Part shown: piece after piece, positions 18,047 to 28,416 of the stretch | Position numbering within the stretch: position 1 is the first letter of the stretch | How the letters are laid out: each line of letters opens with the position of its first letter | Assembly: GCF_000024185.1 (NCBI RefSeq) | Contig: NC_013790.1 | Span: forward strand, 2,107,001 to 2,171,000 | Length of the DNA stretch: 64,000 bases | Reading direction: 5' to 3' | From: Methanobrevibacter ruminantium M1 | GTDB lineage: Archaea; Methanobacteriota; Methanobacteria; Methanobacteriales; Methanobacteriaceae | Notes under the pieces: model-generated | Seen by the model: the letters and a program-made list of their open reading frames with translations, nothing else | The model's database searches: none | What the model was told of the DNA's origin: nothing | Made by a program: the position numbers and the translations under genes

Positions 18047-18206
18047 TTAAAACCTCCTTAAAGTTTTTAAATTCATACTTATTAATTTTTTTATCAGTTT
18101 CATTTCAGATTGAAGTTTTTAATAATCATTTATCATTATATAATATAATCTTGGTTTATTATATTAATATATATTAAACTACATTCTTAATAACTTTATG
18201 ATTTTA

Positions 18207-18218
18207 GTTATATAAAAA
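18207..18218 (-). promoter_or_regulatory. Probable lonB promoter (TATA box)
   Basis: In minus-strand reading AAACC precedes TTTTTATATAAC, a good archaeal TFB-recognition element and TATA box. It would start transcription near 18185, giving a leader of about 140 nt. The 456-bp spacer 18047-18502 is otherwise AT-rich, with two diverged copies of a block containing TATAATCC(C/A)TTTT near 18411 and 18457 on the cobQ side. Confidence 0.5.
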
Positions 18219-18502
18219 GGTTTGTATTTTAGTAACTTTAATTAACTAAAATAACAATTCAAAAAATGATAAAAATAATTGTAAAAAAAATCGAAAGATA
18301 TGGGGATTAAAATAAAATTTATTATTTATAAAAAATAAATGAATAATCATATTGGAAAATCATATGAAGAAAATATAAAATTTATATAAATTTTATAAGT
18401 TTTAGCTATAATCCCTTTTAAAAAATAAATTTATATGAAATTTATAAAATTATAGTTATAATCCATTTTTAAAAAAAACCATATTAATTTTAAGGTAAAA
18501 CC

Positions 18503-20143
18503 ATGACTAAATGTTTAATGATTCAAGGAACAGCATCAAATGCTGGAAAAAGTTTGATTGTTGCAGCACTTTGCAGAATATACACAAAAAGAGGATACAA
18601 GGTTGCTCCATTCAAGTCACAGAATATGTCTTTAAATTCATACACTACAAAGGAAAATAAGGAAATAGCCATTGCACAGGTTTTGCAGGCAAAGGCTGCA
18701 AATATAGAGCCTACAGTAGATATGAACCCAATTCTCCTAAAGCCAAAGGGAGAATCATGCTCACAAGTTATCATACAAGGAGAAGCAGTTGGAAACAAGG
18801 ACTTCTTTAGAAAATATGATAAGACAAAGGCCACCCAAAGGGATATAGACAATAATCTGATGGATGATGAGGACTATAGAATCATTGCAAAGGAAGCTGT
18901 AATAGACTCATTAAACAATCTCAAGGAAGATTATGACATAATCATTATGGAAGGTGCAGGATCTCCTGCAGAAATCAACCTAAGGGAAGGAGACCTTGCA
19001 AATATGGGAGCTGCAGAGATTGCAGATGCAAATGTACTTCTTGTAGGTGACATTGACAAGGGAGGAGTCTTTGCATCAATAGCTGGAACATTCCTATTGC
19101 TTGACGATGCAGACCGCTCAAGATTTAAGGGAGTCATTATAAACAAGTTCAGAGGAAAGCAGGAATTATTATGCTCTGGAATCGAAAGGCTCGAAGAAAT
19201 CATTCAGGTCCCAGTCCTTGGAATTGTTCCTTATGCTGAAAACCTCCAGCTACCAGAAGAGGACTCTGCATCCTTAAAGGAGCACAACTGGACAAAGGAA
19301 TTTAAGAATAATGATGATCACATAATAATTGGAGTTGTAAAGCTTCCAAAGATTGCCAACTTCACAGACATAGACCCATTTGACACAGAAGATGATGTTG
19401 AAGTGAGAATGATTGAAGTCCATAATTACAAAGACAAAATCAAGGACATTGATGCATTGATCTTACCGGGTACCCGTAACTCCACTGAAGACATTATGGA
19501 ACTTGAAAAGACCGGTTTGGCACAAGAGATAAGGAAACTGTCAAATGAATCCAAGATTCCAATCATCGGAATCTGCGGAGGATACCAGATATTGGGAAAC
19601 AAGATCTATGATAAAAACCATAAGGAATCCAAACTTGATGAAGTTGAAGGATTAGGTCTTTTAGACATTGAAAGTGAGTTTATAAGGGAAAGCAAGGTCG
19701 TAAAGCAAAGCATAGGTAGAATAGAAATAAATGATAATATCACTGGTCTAAATAATTCCGATGAAAATAATATCTTTTATGAAATATTCTCTAAGATCAA
19801 TGGGGAAACTGTAAGCGGCTATGAGTTACATGAAGGCACTACAAATCTTATAAGCGCCAAGCCATTATTTAAAATAGAAAAGGGAATTGGAAATAATGAC
19901 AATGACCAATTTGATGGTGCTTACAGCAAGAATGTATTTGGAACCTATTTCCATGGAATATTTAATAATTATAATCTTAGAAGAGAGTTTTTAAACCATT
20001 TAAGAAAAAATAAGGGTTTGGATGAAAAAACTGGTGAAGATCCATATGAAACAAGCGTTGAAAATTCTCTTGAAAAATTAGCAAATATTGTAGAAGAAGC
20101 TCTTGATATGGATTATATTGATAAATTGGTTTTTGATGAATAA
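18503..20143 (+). CDS. cobQ: Cobyric acid synthase
   Basis: A 546-residue glutamine amidotransferase that amidates side chains b, d, e and g of the corrin ring in cobamide synthesis, needed for methanogenic methyltransferases. The synthetase half starts MTKCLMIQGTASNAGKS, a P-loop of the dethiobiotin-synthetase type, with FKSQNMSLNSY after it. The amidotransferase half has the nucleophile region GICGGYQILG near 352 and the HGIFNNYN triad region near 488. It is about 40-50 residues longer than usual because of acidic insertions around residues 255-275 and 410-470. It ends convergent with the thiolase gene. No riboswitch is seen upstream. Confidence 0.95.
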   Translation: MTKCLMIQGTASNAGKSLIVAALCRIYTKRGYKVAPFKSQNMSLNSYTTKENKEIAIAQVLQAKAANIEPTVDMNPILLKPKGESCSQVIIQGEAVGNKDFFRKYDKTKATQRDIDNNLMDDEDYRIIAKEAVIDSLNNLKEDYDIIIMEGAGSPAEINLREGDLANMGAAEIADANVLLVGDIDKGGVFASIAGTFLLLDDADRSRFKGVIINKFRGKQELLCSGIERLEEIIQVPVLGIVPYAENLQLPEEDSASLKEHNWTKEFKNNDDHIIIGVVKLPKIANFTDIDPFDTEDDVEVRMIEVHNYKDKIKDIDALILPGTRNSTEDIMELEKTGLAQEIRKLSNESKIPIIGICGGYQILGNKIYDKNHKESKLDEVEGLGLLDIESEFIRESKVVKQSIGRIEINDNITGLNNSDENNIFYEIFSKINGETVSGYELHEGTTNLISAKPLFKIEKGIGNNDNDQFDGAYSKNVFGTYFHGIFNNYNLRREFLNHLRKNKGLDEKTGEDPYETSVENSLEKLANIVEEALDMDYIDKLVFDE

Positions 20144-20290
20144 AATAAGTGAAAATAATTGGATAATAATAAAATAAGAAAAATAAATTGTAAAAAAAAG
20201 AACAAAAAAGTATATAAAATAAATAATAAAAAAGAATAATTTAAAAAAATAAAAAAGAAAAGAGCAAATCTCAAAAAAAAACAGAGATAA

Positions 20291-20344
20291 AACTTTTGGT
20301 CAAGGTTTTACGATTTTGGCGAAGCCAAAATCGTCAAAAGCTTG
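20291..20344 (-). terminator. Long hairpin terminator of the thiolase gene, family member 5
   Basis: The inner arms ACGATTTTGGC/GCCAAAATCGT are perfect around a short loop (near 20310-20334). Outer arms CAAGG-TTTT/AAAAG-CTTG extend it with one mismatch and one bulge. A T-run (CAAAAGTTTTATC) follows in minus-strand reading. The thermosome gene ends in a nearly identical element at 26340-26383. Confidence 0.75.
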
Positions 20345-20348
20345 GGCG

Positions 20349-21521
<1,173 letters not shown>

Positions 21522-21659
21522 TTAATAAATATCATTAATTAATTAGTCCCAAGTTTATCCTCTTAATAATTGATTAATTAGAATTATTATTCTCATTCAA
21601 AATTGATAATTAGAATTATTCTCATTTAAAATTGATTTATTTAAATTTCATCTCCACAT

Positions 21660-22700
21660 CTATGCCATTCTAAGTTTTCCTTTGAATTTAGCATAAACTG
21701 CATAGTCAACATAAATCTTTTTAGAGAGGATCTCTTCAGTTGTAGGAGCTAAATTCCTAACTTCATCAATTCTGTCGTTTACAGTCAATGTAAATCCGTC
21801 ACTTCCTGCACCTGAACCATATGATACAATAAATATCTTATCTCCAGGCTCTGCCTTGTCCAATACATTGGAAAGGGCTAAAGGAACTGCACCAGAATAG
21901 GTATTTCCAACATTAGGAGTCAAGAGCCCATCCTTATATTGCTCTGGAGTGAATCCTAATTTCTTAGCTGCCCTTAGGTAAAACTTACCGTTAGGCTGGT
22001 GGAAAATAGCATAATCATAATCTTCAACTTTAGAATCTGTCTTTTCAAGCAATCCTTTTGCTGCTCCTAAGACATGCTTGAAGTAAGCAGGGTCACCTGT
22101 AAATCTTCCTCCATGACTTGGATAAGGCTGACCTTCCCTTCTGTAGAAATCAGGAGTGTCAGTAGTGAAACTGTAAGTGGTTCCAAAGTCTGCTATTGTG
22201 TCCTTATTTCCGATGATGTAAGCAGCGCCACCGGCAGATGCAGTGTATTCCAAAGCATCTCCAGGAGCTCCTTGAGAGGTATCGGCACCTATAGCCAAAC
22301 CGTATTTTATCATGCCAGAATCCACTAAACCCATTACCGCTTGAATACCTGCAGTACCTGCCTTACAAGCAAACTCCAAGTCAGCTGCAGTCATATCCGG
22401 AGTTGCACCGATTGCTTCAGCTACGATGGTTGCAGTTGGCTTTACTGCATAAGGGTGGGATTCAGAACCTACATAAACCGCTCCAATATCTTGTGGGTCA
22501 ATTTGTGCTCTTCTTAATGCATATCTTGCAGAGCTAACTGCAATAGTAGCAGTGTCTTCATCAGAAGATGGAACTGACTTTTCATTAACAATTAAACCAT
22601 TGGAAATTGATTCTGGGTTATCTCCCCAAACTTTTGCAATTTCTTCTACTTTTATTCTATATGAAGGCACATTAGCCCCATATCCTACAATTCCTGCCAT
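21660..22700 (-). CDS. Hydroxymethylglutaryl-CoA synthase
   Basis: A 346-residue enzyme that adds acetyl-CoA to acetoacetyl-CoA to form HMG-CoA, the precursor of archaeal isoprenoid lipids. Glu80 in [11 protein letters not shown] and Cys112 in [10 protein letters not shown] are the general base and nucleophile, and IFHQPNGKF near residue 232 supplies the histidine. Length is typical for the archaeal form (about 345-350). It is the first gene of a two-gene unit with the thiolase. Confidence 0.93.
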   Translation of the reverse strand: MAGIVGYGANVPSYRIKVEEIAKVWGDNPESISNGLIVNEKSVPSSDEDTATIAVSSARYALRRAQIDPQDIGAVYVGSESHPYAVKPTATIVAEAIGATPDMTAADLEFACKAGTAGIQAVMGLVDSGMIKYGLAIGADTSQGAPGDALEYTASAGGAAYIIGNKDTIADFGTTYSFTTDTPDFYRREGQPYPSHGGRFTGDPAYFKHVLGAAKGLLEKTDSKVEDYDYAIFHQPNGKFYLRAAKKLGFTPEQYKDGLLTPNVGNTYSGAVPLALSNVLDKAEPGDKIFIVSYGSGAGSDGFTLTVNDRIDEVRNLAPTTEEILSKKIYVDYAVYAKFKGKLRMA

Positions 22701-23262
22701 TAAATCACGACCATATTTTTAGTTCATAATTGAATAGTTTATAATTAATTAAGAATAAATTGATTAAATTTTATTAATTCTCTTAAATTAAAATCTTCAA
22801 TTTAAGAATAAATTAATTAATTCTTCTTAAACTAATAGATAATATAATTTAAAAGCCTAATTCTTAAATTAAACAATGATAGTTAATTAAATAAAATAAA
22901 AAATTAACTTTTATTAATTTGATTTTAAATTTTGAAATATTTTATTTTTAAAAATATAAACTAATTAAATAAATTAAGTTAAAAATTTTTAATTTAAAAT
23001 TAGATTTAAATAAATCTTATAAATTAAAAATTAAAAAATTTTATATCTTTAAAAATCATTTAAAGTTTATATTAATAATACATTATGTTTTTACCCATAT
23101 AAATATATTTAGAAAAATAGCTAAAAAAATGGAATTTTTTTAAAATAATTTAATTAAATAAAAAAAGAAATCAATTGAAAATAGGGCAAGAAAAACCTAG
23201 ATCAAATAGTCCAAATAGGAAAAAATATTTTGAAAAAATAGAGTTAAAAATAGTAAAATCAT
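22701..23262. other. 562-bp AT-rich spacer
   Basis: Extremely AT-rich DNA between HMG-CoA synthase and the tRNA genes, with many AATTAATT-like runs. A TATA-like CCATATAAATATATTT occurs near 23096 on the plus strand. No coding frame, hairpin or RNA gene could be supported. Confidence 0.6.
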
Positions 23263-23335
23263 GCAGCTGCCGGGATTCGAACCCGGGTTGTAGGCTTGGA
23301 AGGCCCAAGTAATAACCAGACTATACCACAGCTGC
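23263..23335 (-). tRNA. tRNA-Gly (anticodon TCC)
   Basis: Seventy-three nucleotides in minus-strand reading. The acceptor arms GCAGCTG/CAGCTGC pair fully; the anticodon stem TGGGC/GCCTA closes the loop CTTCCAA with TCC at 34-36; the T-arm is CCGGG-TTCGAAT-CCCGG. CCA is not encoded. It lies 14 bp after a second tRNA-Gly gene and is probably processed from the same transcript. Confidence 0.95.
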
Positions 23336-23349
23336 ATTAAAAAAAAAGT

Positions 23350-23422
23350 GCGGCGTCCGGGATTTGAACCCGGGTCTCTAACGTGGCAGGCTAGAGTCTT
23401 AACCAGGCTGGACTAACACCGC
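23350..23422 (-). tRNA. tRNA-Gly (anticodon GCC)
   Basis: Seventy-three nucleotides. The acceptor arms GCGGTGT/ACGCCGC pair with one G-T; the anticodon stem CTAGC/GTTAG closes the loop CTGCCAC with GCC at 34-36; the T-arm is CCGGG-TTCAAAT-CCCGG. First in the transcript of the two-tRNA unit, reading both GGY and, with its partner, GGR codons. Confidence 0.95.
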
Positions 23423-23454
23423 ATAATAACAACATATAAATGTTGGTCAACATA

Positions 23455-23469
23455 ATATTTAAATCTTTC
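23455..23469 (-). promoter_or_regulatory. Promoter of the tRNA-Gly pair
   Basis: In minus-strand reading AAAGATTTAAATATT is a TFB-element and TATA box ending 32 bp before the 5' end of tRNA-Gly(GCC), the expected archaeal spacing. A hairpin CAACAT-ATAA-ATGTTG (23430-23445) lies between it and the tRNA. The rest of 23470-23729 is AT-rich with the promoter of the membrane-protein pair. Confidence 0.6.
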
Positions 23470-23729
23470 TATTGTTTTGTTAAGAGAAAATAGAAAATAT
23501 TATAATATTGAAAAACTCGATATTTTTTACAAAAAATACAAGCAAATTATAAATACTATTAAATAAAAATAAAAATTGTTTATGGTAAAATTATATTTTT
23601 TATTAACTATTATTTGTAATTATGAAATATTTCTAAAAAAATTATTCTTAAAAAAAATTCCAAGATTTAAAATAATCATAAATAATAGCTAATACAAAGT
23701 ATATTGATTAGATGAAGAGGAATGATTAG

Positions 23730-23996
23730 ATGAGTTCAGGATTAACTATAGGATTGCTCTCCTTAATAATTTTTGGGAATATAGAAAACTTGATTCTTGC
23801 TTCACAGGGAGTAGTAAAAGCCGCAAATCCACTTAAACTTGCAATATTCAGTTTAATATGCGTAAGTTGTTGGCTAATTTTAGGAACAGTATGTACACAA
23901 CAATTACAAAATTATGGAATTTACATTGAATTCATTGGCGGATTTGCAATATTCGTATTAGGACTTCAATCCATGATTGAAGCAGCGAGAGGATAG
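23730..23996 (+). CDS. Small three-helix membrane protein, copy 1 of a tandem pair
   Basis: Eighty-eight residues with three predicted transmembrane helices (about 5-25, 37-56, 65-86). A conserved FGNIENLILASQGV follows helix 1, and IEFIGGFAIFVLGLQSM forms helix 3. The polar GNIEN and AxQGV inside or beside a helix recall half-repeats of LysE/TerC-like transporters, but this is inference and no family was recognised. Its neighbour is a paralog with the same layout 8 bp downstream, so a heterodimeric two-gene transporter is plausible. A GAGGAATG ribosome site precedes the ATG. Confidence 0.75.
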   Translation: MSSGLTIGLLSLIIFGNIENLILASQGVVKAANPLKLAIFSLICVSCWLILGTVCTQQLQNYGIYIEFIGGFAIFVLGLQSMIEAARG

Positions 23997-24004
23997 GTGA
24001 AAAT

Positions 24005-24292
24005 ATGTCATTTGCAGAATCATTAAAAGAATATAAACCATTTTTAGGTTTATTGATTTTTGGTAACATTGAAAACTTAGTTCTTGCTGCCCAAGGTGTT
24101 ATTGAAGGAGCAGATCCTTTTCTTGTTGCAGGAGCAAGTGTTTGCTTTGTAATTATTTGGCAATTTATAGGAGTCTTTGGAACCAAATCAGCAATGAAAT
24201 ACTCTAGACACATTGAATTCATTGGCGGATTTGCAATATTCGTATTGGGAATTCAATCCATGCTTCCTTTAATATACCAATTGCTTGGATAA
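24005..24292 (+). CDS. Small three-helix membrane protein, copy 2 of a tandem pair
   Basis: Ninety-five residues, paralogous to the preceding gene: FGNIENLVLAAQGV, then a second helix ending in FGTKSAMKYS, and IEFIGGFAIFVLGIQSM. The stretch encoding IEFIGGFAIFVLG is nearly identical at DNA level in the two genes (one mismatch over about 40 bases), pointing to gene conversion or recent duplication. AGGTGAAAAT precedes the ATG and overlaps the stop of copy 1. Function unknown. Confidence 0.75.
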   Translation: MSFAESLKEYKPFLGLLIFGNIENLVLAAQGVIEGADPFLVAGASVCFVIIWQFIGVFGTKSAMKYSRHIEFIGGFAIFVLGIQSMLPLIYQLLG

Positions 24293-24424
24293 AAGGAAAA
24301 ATTAAAAAACCACTACCTCCATACTATACTCATTACTTATTTTAAATCTATTTTTAATAAAGAGATTAACTATTAAACCGCCAAAAAGGGGACTATTTTT
24401 TATAAAAAGAGTGCAAAAGCAAAA

Positions 24425-25093
24425 CTATTTTTTAGCTATTGCACAAATCCAACCACTTACGTCCTTGGATTCAACTTTTGAACTGCTCTTATCAAAAATA
24501 ATTAAATCTGAGAATCCTGCTTGCCTTAATGATTGGTCCAACTCATCATCTGAATAAATATTCATATCCAAAAGTTCTTTAAGCTCCTCTTGACGAGCGT
24601 CCCCATCTCTAGGAATTGCTTCATTGCAGATAAATATTATTCCATCTTCCTTTAACACCCTTCTGACTTCTTTTAAGTCATTGACAAAATCTGGCCAGAA
24701 ATAAACTGTTTCAAAGCCTGTTACAATGTCGAATATTTCATCATCAAAAGGCAATTCAGATACAGAGCCTTGAATGACTTCACATCTGCCTTCTTCGATT
24801 GCTTTTTGATTAAGTTTTTTAGACTTTTCTACAGCGACTTCTGAGTAATCCAAACCATAAACCTTGTTTTCAGTCATTTTAAGGAATCTTTCAACGTTGA
24901 CTCCTCCGCCGCATCCAATATCTAAAATGATATCATCTTTAGAGATATCCAAATGACTTACGCCCCATTGTGCAAGAGATTCGTGACTCTTATTCATTCT
25001 ATCCAATAATTGATCACCTAATTCTCCTTCAGGCTTACGTGCATTAATCAATAATTCATTATCTTCCACTCTTTCCATCTTTTCATCAGACAT
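24425..25093 (-). CDS. Class I SAM-dependent methyltransferase
   Basis: A 222-residue soluble enzyme. Motif I ILDIGCGGG (about residues 56-64) binds S-adenosylmethionine, YGLDYSEVAVEKSK follows as the acidic-loop strand, then FDIVTGFETVYFWPD and RRVLKEDGIIFICNE. It belongs to the Methyltransf_11/25-like group; the substrate cannot be told. It is convergent with the membrane-protein pair and is transcribed 3' of the acidic-protein gene at 25370, with a strong terminator between. Confidence 0.9.
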   Translation of the reverse strand: MSDEKMERVEDNELLINARKPEGELGDQLLDRMNKSHESLAQWGVSHLDISKDDIILDIGCGGGVNVERFLKMTENKVYGLDYSEVAVEKSKKLNQKAIEEGRCEVIQGSVSELPFDDEIFDIVTGFETVYFWPDFVNDLKEVRRVLKEDGIIFICNEAIPRDGDARQEELKELLDMNIYSDDELDQSLRQAGFSDLIIFDKSSSKVESKDVSGWICAIAKK

Positions 25094-25170
25094 CTTATAC
25101 CCTCCATATAAAAATTAATACAATGAATAAATTTAAAAAACTAAATAATAGCCCATAAGATTAAAAAAGC

Positions 25171-25190
25171 AAAAAAACGCTCTAAAGAGC
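25171..25190. terminator. Hairpin terminator between the acidic protein and methyltransferase genes
   Basis: GCTCTAAAGAGC (25179-25190), followed in minus-strand reading by CGTTTTTTTGC. It lies 180 bp after the stop at 25370 and before the methyltransferase start at 25093. A T-run on the other side could let it work in both directions. Confidence 0.6.
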
Positions 25191-25369
25191 ATTTGTTTTT
25201 GCATAGCTTACAAAGGGCCATTAAAAATTAAAAATATTTTATTTTTAAAATCTTATCAATTATAATATAGATAGCATAATTAATAAATTTTAGTATAAAA
25301 TTCATTAAACTAATTCTATGGAGGTCTTTATGAAAATGATTATTCAATGAGCCCTAAATCTAAAATAAG

Positions 25370-25837
25370 CTATTCCTCAAAATAGACCTCCTTAATCATA
25401 TCGCTAAAGTTCATCTGGACTAAAGTAAAATCCTCAAAGACAGAAAGGAAAGCAAGCTCCTCTGGATGATTTTCAAGATATGGATTGAAATGCTCTTCCA
25501 AGGAATCCCTATTTATCCCCCCTTCCTCAAATGGATTGAAGCCTAAGCTGCAGATGTATTCTAATTCTTCATCAAAGAGAGAATAATCCACACCATCCAC
25601 AGAATCGTCAGAAGTTCCATCATTATTAGAACCATTTGAATCACCTTCATCCTTAAAAGTCAAGATATTGATTATCTTCTCATCAATTGAAGATGGAACA
25701 GAATCAAAATCAGATTTAGGGGACTGACGATTGGGAAAAAACCTGCCAAGGTTAGAACTCCTATCAGATTTACTTAAATCACCATAATCAACTACATTTT
25801 TTACAAAAATATTTTCCTTATCGTTTCCAAAAGTCAT
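25370..25837 (-). CDS. Acidic protein of unknown function
   Basis: A 155-residue acidic protein (many Asp, Glu, Ser) with a low-complexity middle (DEGDSNGSNNDGTSDDS) and a more ordered C-terminal half (LEYICSLGFNPFEEGGI, then LVQMNFSDMIKEVYFEE). A TTG four codons upstream is in frame; the ATG at 25835-25837 has GGTTGG 8 bases before it and is preferred. No domain is recognised and no signal peptide or membrane helix is present. Its upstream region shares a 24-bp motif with the Panacea gene and carries its own repeated blocks, so expression is probably regulated. Confidence 0.6.
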   Translation of the reverse strand: MTFGNDKENIFVKNVVDYGDLSKSDRSSNLGRFFPNRQSPKSDFDSVPSSIDEKIINILTFKDEGDSNGSNNDGTSDDSVDGVDYSLFDEELEYICSLGFNPFEEGGINRDSLEEHFNPYLENHPEELAFLSVFEDFTLVQMNFSDMIKEVYFEE

Positions 25838-25915
25838 TTTTTTTACCAACCTTTACATTTTTTATGAAAAAACTTCATATATAAAAATTGTTTTTAAACT
25901 ATATAAACTTAAACA

Positions 25916-25939
25916 GAGAGCATTTGAAAACTAATATTT
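25916..25939 (-). promoter_or_regulatory. Upstream motif shared with the Panacea gene
   Basis: GAGAGC, two variable bases, then TTGAAAACTAATATTT; 22 of 24 identical to 3119-3142 and in the same orientation and similar distance to a start codon. A TATA-like TTATATAGTTT (minus strand) lies between it and the gene. Confidence 0.5.
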
Positions 25940-25963
25940 GATTTTGGTAAACTATACATTATA

Positions 25964-26060
25964 AATAGTAAATCGGATGGAAAATCGTTCTTTATATCCA
26001 AAATTAAGGCTAATTTTTATAAATAGTTATATATAGTAAACCGAACCAAAAAATTGTAAA
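25964..26060. repeat. Imperfect direct repeat upstream of the acidic-protein gene
   Basis: ATAGTAAATCGGATGGAAAA near 25965 and ATAGTAAACCGAACCAAAAA near 26034 are related blocks about 69 bp apart, each preceded by a TATA-like run. The rest of the 547-bp spacer 25838-26384 is AT-rich; a small palindrome CGACTACAGTCG lies at 26312-26323 before the thermosome terminator. Confidence 0.45.
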
Positions 26061-26329
26061 ATTTAGAAAAAATGTTAATGATACTTAAAAAAGCTAAAAA
26101 AGTGCATAGAAATTAATAATGGCATTCAGAAAATAATAAAAAAATAAGTGAAAAGCTAACTATAATGAAAAAAAGCAATCCAATACATGAAAATTAAAAA
26201 TAAGATACAAATAGGTACAATAACAATAGTAAAAGAGATAAAATAAGTTAAAAACAAAAATCGATAAAAAAAGAGCAAAATAAATAAAAAAAAAAATAAA
26301 AAGTAAAATCCCGACTACAGTCGAGATAA

Positions 26330-26383
26330 AACTTTTGGTCAAGGTTTTACGATTTTGGCTTCGCCAAAATCGTCAAAAGCTTG
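26330..26383 (-). terminator. Long hairpin terminator of the thermosome gene, family member 6
   Basis: ACGATTTTGGC-TTC-GCCAAAATCGT with outer arms CAAGG-TTTT/AAAAG-CTTG (26340-26383), ending one base before the stop codon. In minus-strand reading CAAAAGTTTTATC follows. It is identical to the thiolase element except for the loop orientation. Confidence 0.75.
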
Positions 26384-26384
26384 C

Positions 26385-27995
26385 TTACATCATAGGAGGC
26401 ATGCCGCCCATACCTGGGTCCATTGGCATGTCGCCTGCACTGGTTCCGCTGGAAGCGATTACATCATCGATTCTTAAAATCATTTCAGCAGCTTCTGAAG
26501 CAGATTGGATAGCTTGTTTTTTGACACGTTTAGGTTCTACAACACCTTCTTCTTTCATGTCAGTAACATCGCCAGTGAATACGTTTAATCCCATGTAAGG
26601 GGATTTTTCATGAGCAGCTCTTAAGTCCACAAGGGAGTCGATGCTGTCTAAACCAGCGTTTTCAGCTAAGGTCTTAGGAACAATTTCTAAGGATTCTGCA
26701 AATGCAGTTACAGCTAATTGTTCTCTTCCGCTGATTGATTGAGCGTATTCTTTAAGTTTTTTAGCCATAGCGATTTCAGGAGCTCCTCCACCAGCTACAA
26801 CTTGACCGTCTTCTACAGTAGCAGCAACTACACCGATTGCGTCATCTACAGCTCTGTCGATTTCAGCTACGATGTGTTTGGTACTTCCTCTAACGAGTAA
26901 TGTTACTGCTTTAGGTTCTTGACATTCTTCTACAAAGATCATGTCATCACCGGAAATCTTTTTCTGGATTACAGAGCCAGCGCTTCCTAAGTCAGCTTCA
27001 GTTAAGTCATCTAAGTTGGATACAACAGTAGCACCAGTTGCTTTAGCTAATTTTTCAATGTCAGATTTTTTGACTCTTCTTACAGCCATGATTCCTGCTT
27101 TAGCTAAGTAGTGTTGTGCTAAGTCATCGATACCTTTTTGTGCGAATAAAACAGTTGCGCCAGAGTCTGCAACTTTGTTAACCATGTCTCTGACCATTTG
27201 CTCTTCTTGTTCAATGAATGCTTGCATTTGAGCAGGGTCGGTGATTCTAATTTCAGCGTCAACTTCAGTTTCCTTGACTTCGAGTGGGGAGTTGATTAAA
27301 ACAACTTTAGCGTCTTTTAATTCAGAAGGCATACCAGGGTGTACTTTTTCCTTGTCTACGATTACACCTTGGATTAAAGTGGATTCTTCAACTACTGCAC
27401 CGTCTTTCTTCTCGATTTTAATGTGATCGGTTTCAACTACGCCGTCATCAGCAACTTGCTGTACAGCGTCTACGATTAAGTTTGCTAAAGGTTCACGAGC
27501 TTTTTCAGTTCCTTTACCAGTCATTGCAGTCATAGCTACTTTAACTAACATTTCACGGGAAATGTCTTCGATTGCAATGTCATCTAAGATTTCTTGAGCC
27601 TTTTCAGCAGCTTGTCTGTAACCCATAGCAATGATAGTTGGGTGAATGTCCATATCCAATAAGGTTTCGGATTTCTTAAGGAGTTCTCCTGCAATGATTA
27701 CTGCAGTTGTGGTTCCGTCTCCTACTTCGTCTTCTTGGGTTTTTGCAACTTCAACGAGCATTTTAGCTGCAGGATGTTCAATATCCATTTCCTTTAAGAT
27801 AGTAACTCCGTCGTTGGTTACTACAATGTCTCCGAGTCCGTCCACTAACATTTTGTCCATACCTTTTGGACCTAAAGTGGTTCTTACAGTTTCTGCTAAT
27901 ACTTTACCTGCTAAGATATTGGTTCTTTGAGCATCTCTACCTAATAATCTGTTGGTTCCTTCAGGTAAAATAAAAATAGGTTGACCTTGTGCCAT
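26385..27995 (-). CDS. Thermosome subunit (group II chaperonin)
   Basis: A 536-residue subunit of the archaeal double-ring chaperonin that folds proteins with ATP. It shows [13 protein letters not shown] near residue 42, [15 protein letters not shown] near 91 (ATP site) and [13 protein letters not shown] near 402. The Gly/Met-rich C-terminus (GMGGMPPMM) is the normal flexible tail inside the cavity. The ATG is preceded by TTGAGGTGTAAAAT. It is the last core gene before the accessory region. A strong promoter lies 180 bp upstream. Confidence 0.97.
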   Translation of the reverse strand: MAQGQPIFILPEGTNRLLGRDAQRTNILAGKVLAETVRTTLGPKGMDKMLVDGLGDIVVTNDGVTILKEMDIEHPAAKMLVEVAKTQEDEVGDGTTTAVIIAGELLKKSETLLDMDIHPTIIAMGYRQAAEKAQEILDDIAIEDISREMLVKVAMTAMTGKGTEKAREPLANLIVDAVQQVADDGVVETDHIKIEKKDGAVVEESTLIQGVIVDKEKVHPGMPSELKDAKVVLINSPLEVKETEVDAEIRITDPAQMQAFIEQEEQMVRDMVNKVADSGATVLFAQKGIDDLAQHYLAKAGIMAVRRVKKSDIEKLAKATGATVVSNLDDLTEADLGSAGSVIQKKISGDDMIFVEECQEPKAVTLLVRGSTKHIVAEIDRAVDDAIGVVAATVEDGQVVAGGGAPEIAMAKKLKEYAQSISGREQLAVTAFAESLEIVPKTLAENAGLDSIDSLVDLRAAHEKSPYMGLNVFTGDVTDMKEEGVVEPKRVKKQAIQSASEAAEMILRIDDVIASSGTSAGDMPMDPGMGGMPPMM

Positions 27996-28176
27996 ATTTT
28001 ACACCTCAATTTTTTTAAATAATTAGTTTTTTTAAATAGATAATAAATATAATTCAAATCATATCTTTAAAGGGATATGACCGGTTAAATCCAATTAATA
28101 GAACAATGAATCATCTTTCAAAAATTGGAATTAACATTATTAAAAATATTTATTCTATAATAACAATGGGTTTAAA

Positions 28177-28196
28177 GTAATATATAAAGTTTTCGT
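28177..28196 (-). promoter_or_regulatory. Thermosome promoter
   Basis: In minus-strand reading CGAAAACTTTATATATTAC combines a purine-rich TFB element with a TATA box. A start about 25 bp later gives a leader of about 160 nt. Other parts of the 421-bp spacer 27996-28416 are AT-rich. Confidence 0.6.
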
Positions 28197-28343
28197 TTTT
28201 ATTATAAACTTTAGGATAATTATTATTTTGAATATAATTGCATAAAAAGAGTAAAATTTTAAATAAAATTATAAAAATTTATAAAATATTTTAACAAATA
28301 TATATTTTTTTAATTTAGTTACAAAAATATATTAAAATTGATA

Positions 28344-28385
28344 GTTCCTTTGCAGTTAACATATGTTCCTTTACGGTTTACACAT
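28344..28385. repeat. 21-bp direct repeat at the left edge of the accessory region
   Basis: GTTCCTTTGCAGTTAACATAT (28344-28364) and GTTCCTTTACGGTTTACACAT (28365-28385) are adjacent, 17 of 21 identical, and sit between the thermosome promoter and the 3' end of the ImmA-like gene, where core gene content gives way to accessory genes. Confidence 0.6.
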
Positions 28386-28416
28386 GAAATGCCACATGCT
28401 TTAAAAAAAAAGATAG

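Noticed and set aside
18047-18502. Cobalamin riboswitch before cobQ
   Set aside because: No B12-box or comparable structure was seen; the leader is AT-rich with simple repeats.
23730-24292. Subunits of a hydrogenase or EMC6-like complex
   Set aside because: Length could fit, but the GNIEN and GGFAIFVLG motifs do not match what I know of those families.
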